From NCBI GenBank assembly GCA_019703815.1, contig AP023053.1, positions 978,995-1,042,994 on the forward strand: DNA of 64,000 nucleotides, written 5' to 3'. Both the position numbers and the translations under genes were made by a program. Positions 44,804 to 52,308 of this stretch are shown piece after piece. The stretch is from Thaumasiovibrio occultus. Its GTDB lineage: Bacteria; Pseudomonadota; Gammaproteobacteria; Enterobacterales; Vibrionaceae. Within the stretch, counting starts at the first letter, position 1; each line of letters begins with the position of its first letter. A model generated the notes under the pieces. It had not been told where the DNA came from, ran no database searches, and saw only the letters and a program-made list of their open reading frames with translations.

Positions 44804-44849
44804 GAGGCTGAACACCTTGTCGTGCTCAGCCTCCCCTCGCTTAGCGAGG
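44804..44849. repeat. Two hairpins between mngA and mngB
   Basis: GAGGCTGA/TCAGCCTC (44804-44833) and CCTCGC-TTA-GCGAGG (44835-44849) lie in the 208-bp gap. They lack T runs and may stabilise or regulate processing of the dicistronic mRNA. Confidence 0.55.
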
Positions 44850-44862
44850 ATTTGTTTGGGAA

Positions 44863-46716
44863 TTAGTTAGTCGCGACTGTCGCGTCAAACTGTCCCTTTT
44901 TGATGGCGTGGGCACGCCATGCAATCAAGATAGCGGTCGAGATGGCCGTACCAATCAATGCCGCACCTAACCAGATTGCACCGGCACCGAATGGACCTAG
45001 CGCTGGGCTGTAATCCAACAGGAAGAGCGATACGATACCTGCACCCGGTGCTTGTAGACCGATCCCCGCCGCACCCACGATGGCACCACACACCGCAGAG
45101 CCAACAAGGAATGAACCGATAACGCGCAGCGGATCTTCAATCGCCATTGGGATCGCACCTTCGGTAATCCCCGCAAGGCCAAGGAGCCAGGTTGATTTGC
45201 CGGTTTCAATCTCGAAGTCTTTAAATAGACGTGGACGTAGCATGGTTGAGAACGTTACGGTGAATGCCGATACCATTTTCACTGAAGCGAATATTGCATA
45301 CGGCGCGTAGTTACCGTTCGCCATGGCGCCTACACAGAACAGGTACGCCGCTTTGTTGATTGGGCCACCGAGATCCGCTGAAACGAACAGACCAATCACT
45401 GCACCCAAGATAATGGCGTTGGTGCCCGATAGACCGTTAAGGAAATCGGTCAAGCCTTGGTTAAGCCACGCCACCGGTTTACCCACCACGAACAGCATCA
45501 GTGAACCAATCACCAAGGTGCCAAGTACGGGGTAGAGATAGAAGGTCAAAAAGCCGTTAAATGCAGGGCCAACGCGAACGTTTTCTTTCACCCAACGCAT
45601 AAAGTAACCGGCTAGCAAACCACCGGCGACACCACCGAGGAAGCCTGCGCCGATAAGGTTCGCCGCTAAACCGGCTGCAAAGCCCGGACCTAATGCTGGT
45701 TTATCCGCCAATGAATACGCGGTGTATGCCGCTAGCACCGGCACCATTAGCGTGCCAAGTAGACCGCCACCAAGCTTACGGTACATGTTCAACCAGCTGC
45801 CCGCTTCGTTATACAGCGCCAGCATTTCTGGGTTGATGCGCGACAGCAGCACCGCAATCGCCAGCACGGTGCCCCCCGCAACTATCAGCGGCACCGCAAA
45901 CGAAATACCGGAAAGCAATGCTTGTTTTACATCGGTTTTCCAAGCATTGCGTTTTTGCGGCGCATCGGTTGCCACAGCGCGATCCGCACCTGAGCCATTT
46001 TTCGCCGCCGCCAGTGCATCGTTTAAAATGCGCTCAGCATGTTTGATCGGCTCAGCCACTGGCACGTCAACGCGAGGAATGCCGTTAAAACGCTCAAGCT
46101 CTTTGATCGCCACTTCGGCGGCAAAGACACAAGCATCGGCTTTGTTGAGTTGCTCCGCCGTTAAGCGATCTTCAATACCATTCGCACCTTGTTTTTCAAC
46201 ATGCACGTTGATACCGAGCTTTTTACCGGCTTTTTCCAGGTACTCGGCCGCCATATAGGTGTGCGCGATACCCGCAGGGCACGCAGTGACACACACAATG
46301 GTCGGCGCACTTGTATCTGAGTTGTCTTGTTTTTCTTCTGCTTCATCAGGACGATCAAACAGCGCCAGCAATTCTTCTGCGCTGGTGGCATTTAATACCG
46401 CTTCGCGCACGTCATCATCCACCAGCGTGGTCGTCAGCTCGGTCAGCAAATGCAGATGGGTCGAACCCGCTTCGGCATTTGGGATCGCAATCAAGAAGAT
46501 CAGATTAACATCTTCTTCTTCATCGATACCTTGCCATTTCAGATCGCGTTTAAGCGTGGCCACAGCAAAAGCGGCTTCTTTTACCGCGTCAGTCTTACCG
46601 TGCGGTACGGCAAGTCCTTCGCCCAGTGCCGTTGGTCCTTGGGCTTCACGCTCAAAGAGAACAAGGTCAATTACGATATCTACCAGCAGAGTAGTTTTGC
46701 CGAAAAGTGGGCCCAC
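44863..46716 (-). CDS. mngA: PTS mannosylglycerate transporter EIIABC MngA, N-terminus missing
   Basis: The recognisable part is about 597 residues (C-terminal side of 46653): a partial IIA domain with the phosphohistidine in GLAVPHGKTDAVKEAAF, a IIB domain with the active Cys in VCVTACPAGIAHTYMAAEYL, and a IIC membrane domain with about ten helices (NLIGAGFLGGVAGGLLAGYF, GITEGAIPMAIEDPLRV). Upstream of residue E22 (46653) the frame runs into the antisense of mngR and the 21 residues there are not MngA. About the first 50 residues of the IIA domain, and the promoter, are therefore absent. MngA normally takes up and phosphorylates 2-O-mannosylglycerate. Here it is probably not expressed from its own start. 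Confidence 0.88.
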   Translation of the reverse strand: MGPLFGKTTLLVDIVIDLVLFEREAQGPTALGEGLAVPHGKTDAVKEAAFAVATLKRDLKWQGIDEEEDVNLIFLIAIPNAEAGSTHLHLLTELTTTLVDDDVREAVLNATSAEELLALFDRPDEAEEKQDNSDTSAPTIVCVTACPAGIAHTYMAAEYLEKAGKKLGINVHVEKQGANGIEDRLTAEQLNKADACVFAAEVAIKELERFNGIPRVDVPVAEPIKHAERILNDALAAAKNGSGADRAVATDAPQKRNAWKTDVKQALLSGISFAVPLIVAGGTVLAIAVLLSRINPEMLALYNEAGSWLNMYRKLGGGLLGTLMVPVLAAYTAYSLADKPALGPGFAAGLAANLIGAGFLGGVAGGLLAGYFMRWVKENVRVGPAFNGFLTFYLYPVLGTLVIGSLMLFVVGKPVAWLNQGLTDFLNGLSGTNAIILGAVIGLFVSADLGGPINKAAYLFCVGAMANGNYAPYAIFASVKMVSAFTVTFSTMLRPRLFKDFEIETGKSTWLLGLAGITEGAIPMAIEDPLRVIGSFLVGSAVCGAIVGAAGIGLQAPGAGIVSLFLLDYSPALGPFGAGAIWLGAALIGTAISTAILIAWRAHAIKKGQFDATVATN

Positions 46717-47166
46717 TTAAACTCAGTGACCCGCAGTGATGTGATTGCGTTTGAGATCAAACCCGCCTCGCTCACCATGGCGGAAAACCTCAATATTGCC
46801 GAAGGCGATAAGATTTTTTACGTGAAGCGTGTCCGTTATGTCGATGACAATCCGATCACGGTAGAAGAAACCTGGTTGCCGACCGAAATGTTCCCCGATT
46901 TGTCTTATCAGGTGATGCAAGGCTCGAAATACGACTTTATCGAAAAGCAAAAAGGCATGGTAATTGACCGCAGTGAGCAAGAGATCGTCCCTATCCTGCC
47001 GCCGGAAGACATTGCGGCTCTGCTCGATATCGATCCTAAGCAACCGATCATCGAAAAGCGCACGCGCGGCCACTTGGCCGATGACACCGTGTTTGAGTAC
47101 AGCCGCAATTACCTCAAATCGAGCGATTACAAGTTTACCTTAGTCGCCAAGCGTCACCGCTCGTAA
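46654..47166 (+). pseudogene. mngR: GntR-family mannosylglycerate regulator MngR, HTH domain missing
   Basis: From 46654 the frame matches MngR from the end of the DNA-binding part onward: KENKVNYDIYQQSSFAEKW, FYVKRVRYVDDNPITVEETW, VMQGSKYDFIEKQKGMVIDR, IIEKRTRGHLADDTVFEYSR. This is an intact UTRA effector domain of about 170 residues. The winged-helix N-terminus (about 69 residues in E. coli MngR), the start codon and the mngR-mngA intergenic operator are gone. The longer open frame upstream of 46654 is the antisense of mngA. The remnant cannot bind DNA as a normal GntR protein. Confidence 0.88.
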
Positions 47167-47319
47167 GCTACGCCGCGATGATGGCGATATGGAAAGAAAA
47201 ATGCCGTACCGACGGTGAATAAGAAGCTCGCAGGAATAGATCATCGGTGAGAATAAGAAAGCGGTGAGGATAAGAAGGCGGAAAAAATTAGAAGGCAGCG
47301 AAAGTAACGGAAAGACCGC

Positions 47320-47622
47320 TTAGCTGCGCGTAATGCGATAAACCACTTTGCCGACAATCGCACTGCGGGCGATCGCCCCCATTTGGGCGCTAGACACGCT
47401 AGAAGCATGGGTACCGGTGAGCGTCACTTGTTCGCCGTCAACGCTGGCAATACGTTTAACAATCCGCCCATAGTGGGGATGTTCAACCACCACATCATCA
47501 CCGACAAGCAACCGTGTTTTCCAACACGCTAACAATACGAAATCGCCACAACGCAAAGAAGGAAGCATACTGCTTCCTTCTACTTTATGCAGCGAAACGA
47601 GTCGCGCGAGGCCAAATGCCAT
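47320..47622 (-). CDS. sodX: Nickel superoxide dismutase maturation protease SodX
   Basis: 100 residues, S26/S24 signal-peptidase-like. The catalytic serine is in KVEGSSMLPSLRCGDFVLL and the lysine in GRIVKRIASVDGEQVTLTG. It cleaves the leader of SodN to expose His1, the nickel ligand. The ATG at 47622 lies 11 bp after the sodN stop; the open frame runs 23 codons further into sodN, but the family and the operon spacing favour this start. Its gene order directly after sodN is the classical partner arrangement. Confidence 0.9.
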   Translation of the reverse strand: MAFGLARLVSLHKVEGSSMLPSLRCGDFVLLACWKTRLLVGDDVVVEHPHYGRIVKRIASVDGEQVTLTGTHASSVSSAQMGAIARSAIVGKVVYRITRS

Positions 47623-47633
47623 TTTGCGCTCGA

Positions 47634-48143
47634 TTAGCCCGCAGGATCGAGTTTTGGATACACCACTACTTGCTCTGGTGGGTACGGACATACCGCGCGG
47701 TACGTTGCCACACCTTTGGTTGTCCAGAACGCTTCAGCAAACTGATTTACCAGCTCTAGCAACTCTAGCGCGTAATCACGATCTAGGTGCTGTTTCGCCT
47801 TTGATGCTTGCAACATAATGCTGTGGACAAGCTCATGCACGCCGGCAATTTGATCAAACTGAGGCTGCTTGAAGTAGTCACCCCAAATCACCGTCACTTG
47901 CTGTTTTAGCTCAAGACCATGTTGCTCTTTCTGCGCAACAAGGCGGCCTAACTGCGCTTGCTGTGCCAAGGTGAGGCTCTCTTTGCCGTCCAACTCTGCA
48001 ATCAGGTCACACATACGAATAATCGTTAGCGCTGAAAGTTGCGCACTGATTGGATCGTAGATCTTACATGGGATGTCACAGTGCGCCGACGCCGTTGGCA
48101 AGGTCACGATACGGTCAAGTTGTGAAACGAGTTTATGCAGCAT
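47634..48143 (-). CDS. sodN: Nickel-containing superoxide dismutase SodN
   Basis: 169 residues. The nickel hook HCDIPCKIYDP is at residues 21-31, preceded by a 20-residue leader MLHKLVSQLDRIVTLPTASA that the protease SodX should remove just before His21. The remainder is the four-helix bundle of Ni-SOD (hexamer), ending VYPKLDPAG. It converts superoxide to oxygen and peroxide. In the marine environment Ni-SOD replaces Fe- or Mn-SOD when iron is scarce. It is preceded by a small His-rich membrane protein gene and followed by sodX, all on the minus strand with gaps of 3 and 11 bp. Confidence 0.95.
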   Translation of the reverse strand: MLHKLVSQLDRIVTLPTASAHCDIPCKIYDPISAQLSALTIIRMCDLIAELDGKESLTLAQQAQLGRLVAQKEQHGLELKQQVTVIWGDYFKQPQFDQIAGVHELVHSIMLQASKAKQHLDRDYALELLELVNQFAEAFWTTKGVATYRAVCPYPPEQVVVYPKLDPAG

Positions 48144-48146
48144 GAA

Positions 48147-48329
48147 TTAGTCCTCTTTGCTCGCGTTACGCTTTTTAATGTAGTAACCAATTGCCACGGC
48201 AACCGCGACCAATGAACCCGCCCAGCCTGCGTGGATCAGCATGCTGCTCCAGTGATCATGCTCGTGGCCAGGGTGCGCCGCAGCAATTGCGGGGAACAAC
48301 ATCATCAACATTGTGATTATATGCTTCAC
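48147..48329 (-). CDS. His-rich small membrane protein of the sodN operon
   Basis: 60 residues. A signal or first helix (MKHIITMLMMLFPAIAAA) is followed by HPGHEHDHWSS, a metal-binding histidine cluster, and a second helix (HAGWAGSLVAVAVAIGYYIKKRN). The HPGH-type motif resembles the nickel-binding start of HupE/UreJ permeases. It ends 3 bp before the sodN start, so it is part of that operon. Nickel uptake or chaperoning to SodN is a plausible inference, though the protein is too small to be a full permease. Confidence 0.75.
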   Translation of the reverse strand: MKHIITMLMMLFPAIAAAHPGHEHDHWSSMLIHAGWAGSLVAVAVAIGYYIKKRNASKED

Positions 48330-48368
48330 GTTTATCTCCTAAATGTATGAATTAACTTTCCAACACTG

Positions 48369-48887
48369 TTAATGGCTTTGGGTGCGGCGCAAATAGTCAC
48401 AGCGCTCCTTGCGCCACATTCGCAGGCCACCTAACAGTGCGTCTTGTTGCGTTTGTTGAGCCTCTTTGATGTCTTGCTCGTTGCCGTCTATCAAAGCACT
48501 GGATGTTTCATCGGGCGACACTTCCTCATCGCTAAGCCCCTCAAGACAAGGTGCAGACATCGACCTATCACCACGACCTGTCGCATTGCGCTTAGGAGTA
48601 AGTTTAGATTCAGTGAGGAAATGAAGAGATTTTTCGAACAGGCGTTCACAGCTGACGTGGTCGTTTAACGCTTCATGGTTATCAATCAAGTTGAAATAGC
48701 TCACCATAATGGCAGCGACAAAATCTTGTGGGGATTGTTGAAACAGCTCGTCAAACTCAGCGAAGACATGCCCCATCGCCTGATGATGGAGTGCGATGGC
48801 GTCTGCGTACGTTTTCGCTTGATAGCAGCGTTTCGCCTCAAGGGTTAACTGTTTCCACTCGTCCACTGTGAATCCAAATAAATGCAA
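48369..48887 (-). CDS. TPR-like hypothetical protein upstream of the sodN operon
   Basis: 172 residues. The N-terminal half looks like a helical-repeat domain (TLEAKRCYQAKTYADAIALH, LFQQSPQDFVAAIMVSYFNL), reminiscent of TPR proteins. The second half is polar and low-complexity, with charged Glu/Asp segments, ending RMWRKERCDYLRRTQSH. It has no signal peptide. It ends 39 bp before the His-rich membrane gene, so it may belong to the same operon, but its role is unknown. Confidence 0.6.
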   Translation of the reverse strand: MHLFGFTVDEWKQLTLEAKRCYQAKTYADAIALHHQAMGHVFAEFDELFQQSPQDFVAAIMVSYFNLIDNHEALNDHVSCERLFEKSLHFLTESKLTPKRNATGRGDRSMSAPCLEGLSDEEVSPDETSSALIDGNEQDIKEAQQTQQDALLGGLRMWRKERCDYLRRTQSH

Positions 48888-49217
48888 ATGCTAATAATTA
48901 ACATTTAGATTACAAGAAAGAAACGGCAGACGCCAGCATTAATCACCCCTGAAATGTGTAAGGTATTAGTACGCTAACTGACCGGAAATTTAGACCTACT
49001 CTTGCAGTAGAAAGCAAGATAAGAGACATATAGCCAAGTCACTTCAAGGTGCTGGGTGCAATAAGAAAGACTGGATTATCAGCGGCACTGAGAGAGAAAT
49101 ACGTGAATATCGGCCAGTGAGTGGTTTGAGAGCATGCGCGATGAAACCCGCTAGATTAAACCGCTGAAACGACCCGCCCGAAATAGCCTATTCGAGCGGC
49201 GCAGTTGGAATGGCACG
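48888..49217. other. Intergenic region with dispersed repeat copy 4
   Basis: No gene is seen. It contains the fourth repeat copy at 49029-49055 and, near 49168-49198, an imperfect hairpin with CGCCCGAAATA and TATTCGAGCG that might be a weak terminator for the GNAT gene. Confidence 0.5.
49029..49055 (+). repeat. Dispersed repeat, copy 4
   Basis: ATATAGCCAAGTCACTTCAA then GGTGCTGG, matching copy 1 closely (TATACCCAAGTGACTTCAAG...). Found 20 kb away, in non-coding DNA. Confidence 0.75.
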
Positions 49218-49706
49218 TTATGACGAGTGCACGCTCTGCGTGAGATCAATACTTAAGCGCAACATATCTTTATGTTGGATCCCCTGCTCGAAAATCGGTT
49301 CAGGGTAATTGTCGAGAAAGTAGTTCTTCACCACTGTTTCCACCCGAAAACCGAGGCGTTGATAATAGGTAAGTTGATACCCAAAGGTGCCGGTGCCCAG
49401 TTCGACCCGCTGTATGCCTTTGTGGCTTAACGCCACTAAGCAATAACGCAGCAAGGCTGAGCCGATCCCTTGTTGTTGACACTTGGGATCAACCGCAACA
49501 TTGTAGATCTCGGCGCAACAGTCAAACTGCGTAGTGTTTGCCACACAAACCCCAACCACTTTGCCGCCTTTTTTCGCCACAAAACACCACGCCCCATCAA
49601 GATAACGCGCGATGCTGGCGCGATCGGGATCGGCTTCAAGCAACAGCGCCATTGGCACTTGGTGACTATCTACCACGCATAATTCAACGTTGCTCTCTTG
49701 CATCAA
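49218..49706 (-). CDS. GNAT-family N-acetyltransferase
   Basis: 162 residues with the GNAT acetyl-CoA loop in QQQGIGSALLRYCLVAL, preceded by EIYNVAVDPKC, and followed by VELGTGTFGYQLTYYQRLGF and RVETVVKNYF. The substrate is unknown. The start is 16 bp after the RsgA paralogue stop on the same strand, so they form an operon with the MerR-type promoter at 50849-50879. A different GNAT gene likewise follows the MerR-methyltransferase gene. Confidence 0.88.
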   Translation of the reverse strand: MMQESNVELCVVDSHQVPMALLLEADPDRASIARYLDGAWCFVAKKGGKVVGVCVANTTQFDCCAEIYNVAVDPKCQQQGIGSALLRYCLVALSHKGIQRVELGTGTFGYQLTYYQRLGFRVETVVKNYFLDNYPEPIFEQGIQHKDMLRLSIDLTQSVHSS

Positions 49707-49722
49707 AGCTCCTTACCGCGCT

Positions 49723-50769
49723 CTAGCGCCCTTTCTTGCGCTGGCGTGACTCGTTTTGAATGGTGTGGATCATCTTACCAAACGCTTTGTCTTTGGCACG
49801 TTTCTCGGCAAGGGTGGCGCTATTAAATGCCTGCTCGCGCATCAGCTTTTGGTAGCTGTCAAAGCGGCGTTGTGCCAGCTCTCCGCTGTTGAGCGCCTGT
49901 TGGATCGCACAGCCTGGCTCATTGTGGTGGCTACAATCATGAAACCGGCATTGCTCGGCAAGTGCGGTAATTTCACTGAAGGTCTCGCTCACGCCCTGCT
50001 CACAGTCACTCAATTGCAGTTCGCGCATTCCCGGGGTGTCCATCAGCAAACCACCTTGCGCCAGCCATTTTATCGCGCGGTAAGTGGTAGTGTGGCGGCC
50101 TTTGCTGTCGCTTTCGCGAATGCCACCGGTTTGCATGCTTTGCTCACCTAATAGCGCGTTCACTAAGGTGGATTTACCCACGCCCGATGAACCCAGCAGC
50201 GCTAAGGTTTTTCCTTCACGGCAATAGCCCGAAAGCGCTGCCACTTCGTCGCCACTTAACGCGTTCAAGGCATGCACCATGAGTAGAGGATCTAGCCGTT
50301 GTACTTGCGCTCGCAGCTCATCAACCTGTTCGCACTGATCGGCTTTGGTTAGCACAATCACTGGCTCAACATCTGCTTCTTTCGCTAACGCCAAATAACG
50401 TTCAATGCGGCTCAAGTTAAAATCGTGATTAAGCGAGCATACGATAAAGACAGTATCGACATTAGCAGCAATAAATTGGCTATCCACTTTGCTGCCCGCC
50501 GCTTTACGTTGAAACAAGGATTGGCGCTCCAGCGGCCGAGATAAGCGGTTTTCGTCATCAAACAGCACCCAGTCACCAACGCACACCCGCTCGCTATTGG
50601 GCGGCAAGATCAGGCTCAGCTGGCCTTGCTCACTCATCACCACCACATTACTGCGGTGTTGCTCGATCACACGCCCCAAATGGAAATCGGTGTATTCCTC
50701 TAGGCTCAATTGTTGTTGAAAGAACGGTCGCCAACCCAGTTGCGACAATGTTGGGGTGGAATTAGGCAT
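49723..50769 (-). CDS. rsgA: RsgA-type circularly permuted GTPase (second copy)
   Basis: 348 residues, an OB-fold N-terminus (VIEQHRSNVVVMSEQGQLSL), then the permuted G motifs in the order G4 (VIVLTKADQCEQ), G1 (LGSSGVGKSTLVNALLG), G3 (LLMDTPGMREL), and a C-terminal zinc knuckle (CRFHDCSHHNEPGC). RsgA matures the small ribosomal subunit. The biosynthetic rsgA of related bacteria lies beside psd and orn, which are absent here, so this is probably a paralogue. It is preceded by a MerR-type promoter and followed by GNAT. A stress role in ribosome protection is inferred. Confidence 0.9.
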   Translation of the reverse strand: MPNSTPTLSQLGWRPFFQQQLSLEEYTDFHLGRVIEQHRSNVVVMSEQGQLSLILPPNSERVCVGDWVLFDDENRLSRPLERQSLFQRKAAGSKVDSQFIAANVDTVFIVCSLNHDFNLSRIERYLALAKEADVEPVIVLTKADQCEQVDELRAQVQRLDPLLMVHALNALSGDEVAALSGYCREGKTLALLGSSGVGKSTLVNALLGEQSMQTGGIRESDSKGRHTTTYRAIKWLAQGGLLMDTPGMRELQLSDCEQGVSETFSEITALAEQCRFHDCSHHNEPGCAIQQALNSGELAQRRFDSYQKLMREQAFNSATLAEKRAKDKAFGKMIHTIQNESRQRKKGR

Positions 50770-50848
50770 GAGGAAACCTCTTCAAATAACCGAGTAGGTG
50801 GAGAGTAAACAATATAGCGAGCAGTCTGACTCCCGCTGATTTTAGCGC

Positions 50849-50879
50849 ACTATAAACTATGAAGTAGTAGACGGGTCAA
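50849..50879 (-). promoter_or_regulatory. MerR-type promoter of the RsgA-GNAT operon
   Basis: On the minus strand TTGACC (plus 50874-50879) and TATAGT (plus 50849-50854) are separated by 19 bp. The element matches the one at 21454-21484 at 27 of 32 positions counted by eye from the shared CAC to TTGACC-complement. No MerR gene is next to it, so regulation in trans by the MerR-methyltransferase is likely. Confidence 0.8.
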
Positions 50880-50997
50880 GCGAAGATACGCCACTATTAA
50901 CGCTGTGTTCAGCAAGTGATCGCCAAACGAAGAAGTTGGCTACTCACACACGCAGAGTAGCCAAATTTGGATAGCTAAGGAGAAGTAAATACTGCGG

Positions 50998-51567
50998 CTA
51001 GAGACAATCGGTTTTGATCACTTCACCATAGTGGTACTTGTTGTCAGGGTGAAAATACGTCACATAGCAGTGTGGCTCTTTTAGAGCTTGGTTATTTCCA
51101 TCGCTGCCCGCTACTACATTCCAGGGGAAGGTGATATGAAGCACATCACGCTCGTAACTATCACTTGGGTCCCGCTTCGCTTTTCCTCGTACGGTTACCC
51201 AGTTTTTGCCATCATTTAAGTGATTAATGAGCAACGCAAGCGATGGTTCCGTCGCGTATGGATAACCGTAAGAGAAAGCACAGCTCTTGCTGCCGCCAAT
51301 CTCACAACCATCAAACGGAAGATCTACGGGAGCGTGATTGGGATCGTTTTGATTGGATGCAAATGGACGCTCAGCTAGTCCAGCGACGGCCATCTTGGTG
51401 TATCCCATCTGTATGCCGGAATTCATTGCGCCTTCTAAACCGGACAACGCGGCATCGTTAGCGTCTTTAGATAGGTTGAGATATCTCGGCAGGGCCACGG
51501 CGGCCAAAATGCCAAGAATTACGATAACCACCACTACTTCTATTAGCGTAAATCCTTTCTGCTTCAT
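50998..51567 (-). CDS. Type IV (MSHA-like) prepilin
   Basis: 189 residues. A short basic leader MKQKG is followed by FTLIEVVVVIVILGILAAVA, with the prepilin peptidase site G/F and Glu5, the hallmark of type IV pilins. The mature domain contains cysteines (CEIGGSKSCAFSYG and later EPHCYVTYFHPDN, ending KTDCL) that suit disulfide pairs. It resembles MSHA-type pilins of vibrios. The locus has no other pilus genes, so it is an orphan and would need a machine from elsewhere. The start is placed at MKQKG; the eight preceding codons are unlike a pilin leader. Confidence 0.88.
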   Translation of the reverse strand: MKQKGFTLIEVVVVIVILGILAAVALPRYLNLSKDANDAALSGLEGAMNSGIQMGYTKMAVAGLAERPFASNQNDPNHAPVDLPFDGCEIGGSKSCAFSYGYPYATEPSLALLINHLNDGKNWVTVRGKAKRDPSDSYERDVLHITFPWNVVAGSDGNNQALKEPHCYVTYFHPDNKYHYGEVIKTDCL

Positions 51568-51817
51568 TTTCACACCATGATAAATCAACAAACTAGCAGG
51601 ATTGTACGCCTGCTTTCGCTAGAACGGAATGCACAACTAGTGAGGTTTTATGGCACAGTATGTAGAAATTGCGACGTTGCTATCAATAAAATTGATAACT
51701 CTGAATCAATTATGTCAACTTGAGCATTTTCAATATGTTATCACCTGCTTGCAATACCGTATTGGCGTGAAAAACGCGTCAAATAGCGGCGTTAACCCGC
51801 CGAGCCTGAAAATACAG

Positions 51818-52288
51818 TTAAATAGACAAAAGTGATTTATTTACAATGTCTTGCACTGAATTTAGTCGATTTTGATTAATCGCATTATAAATATCGTTAT
51901 GCAGTGACTGATCGACCATTTTTCCATCAACCACCTTCATCACGTTAGGGAAACCACGCTGTTTGAGCTGATAAAGTGCGTACGAAATGCATTCGATGTC
52001 CAGCGCGGTTTGCGGTCGCTTACCTTGCAATTTAATCACCTGAACATCACTTGGCAGCGTCGGCAACACGTGCTGTTCGATGAAACTGCTGAGTTTTTTC
52101 CGGCTGGTATAGCAGAAAAAAGTCACGCCTTCGTGCGCTTGAAGAAAGGCGGTATAGCGCGCGAAAAAGGCCTTGTTTTTCTGTTGGAGGCGATAACGAA
52201 ACCCGCCAATAACAACCGCTGGCAACCCCACCAGCAGAATAAAAATCACCAACCCAGTGAGCAATCCATCCAAGATTGTTTGCATCAT
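51818..52288 (-). CDS. Hypothetical membrane-anchored protein, 156 residues
   Basis: One N-terminal membrane helix (LLTGLVIFILLVGLPAVVIG) is followed by a soluble helical domain of about 125 residues with no recognised motif (RKKLSSFIEQHVLPTLPSDV). The end, NQNRLNSVQDIVNKSLLSI, is polar. It ends before a short gap to the pilin, and starts 21 bp after the stop of the gene at 52309 on the same strand, so the two are probably a small operon. Confidence 0.62.
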   Translation of the reverse strand: MMQTILDGLLTGLVIFILLVGLPAVVIGGFRYRLQQKNKAFFARYTAFLQAHEGVTFFCYTSRKKLSSFIEQHVLPTLPSDVQVIKLQGKRPQTALDIECISYALYQLKQRGFPNVMKVVDGKMVDQSLHNDIYNAINQNRLNSVQDIVNKSLLSI

Positions 52289-52308
52289 CCTTCTCTCTCA
52301 CTTAGCTA

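Noticed and set aside
46450-46653. N-terminal extension of the mngR frame on the plus strand
   Set aside because: It is the antisense of mngA (IIA domain). Real MngR similarity begins only at 46654.
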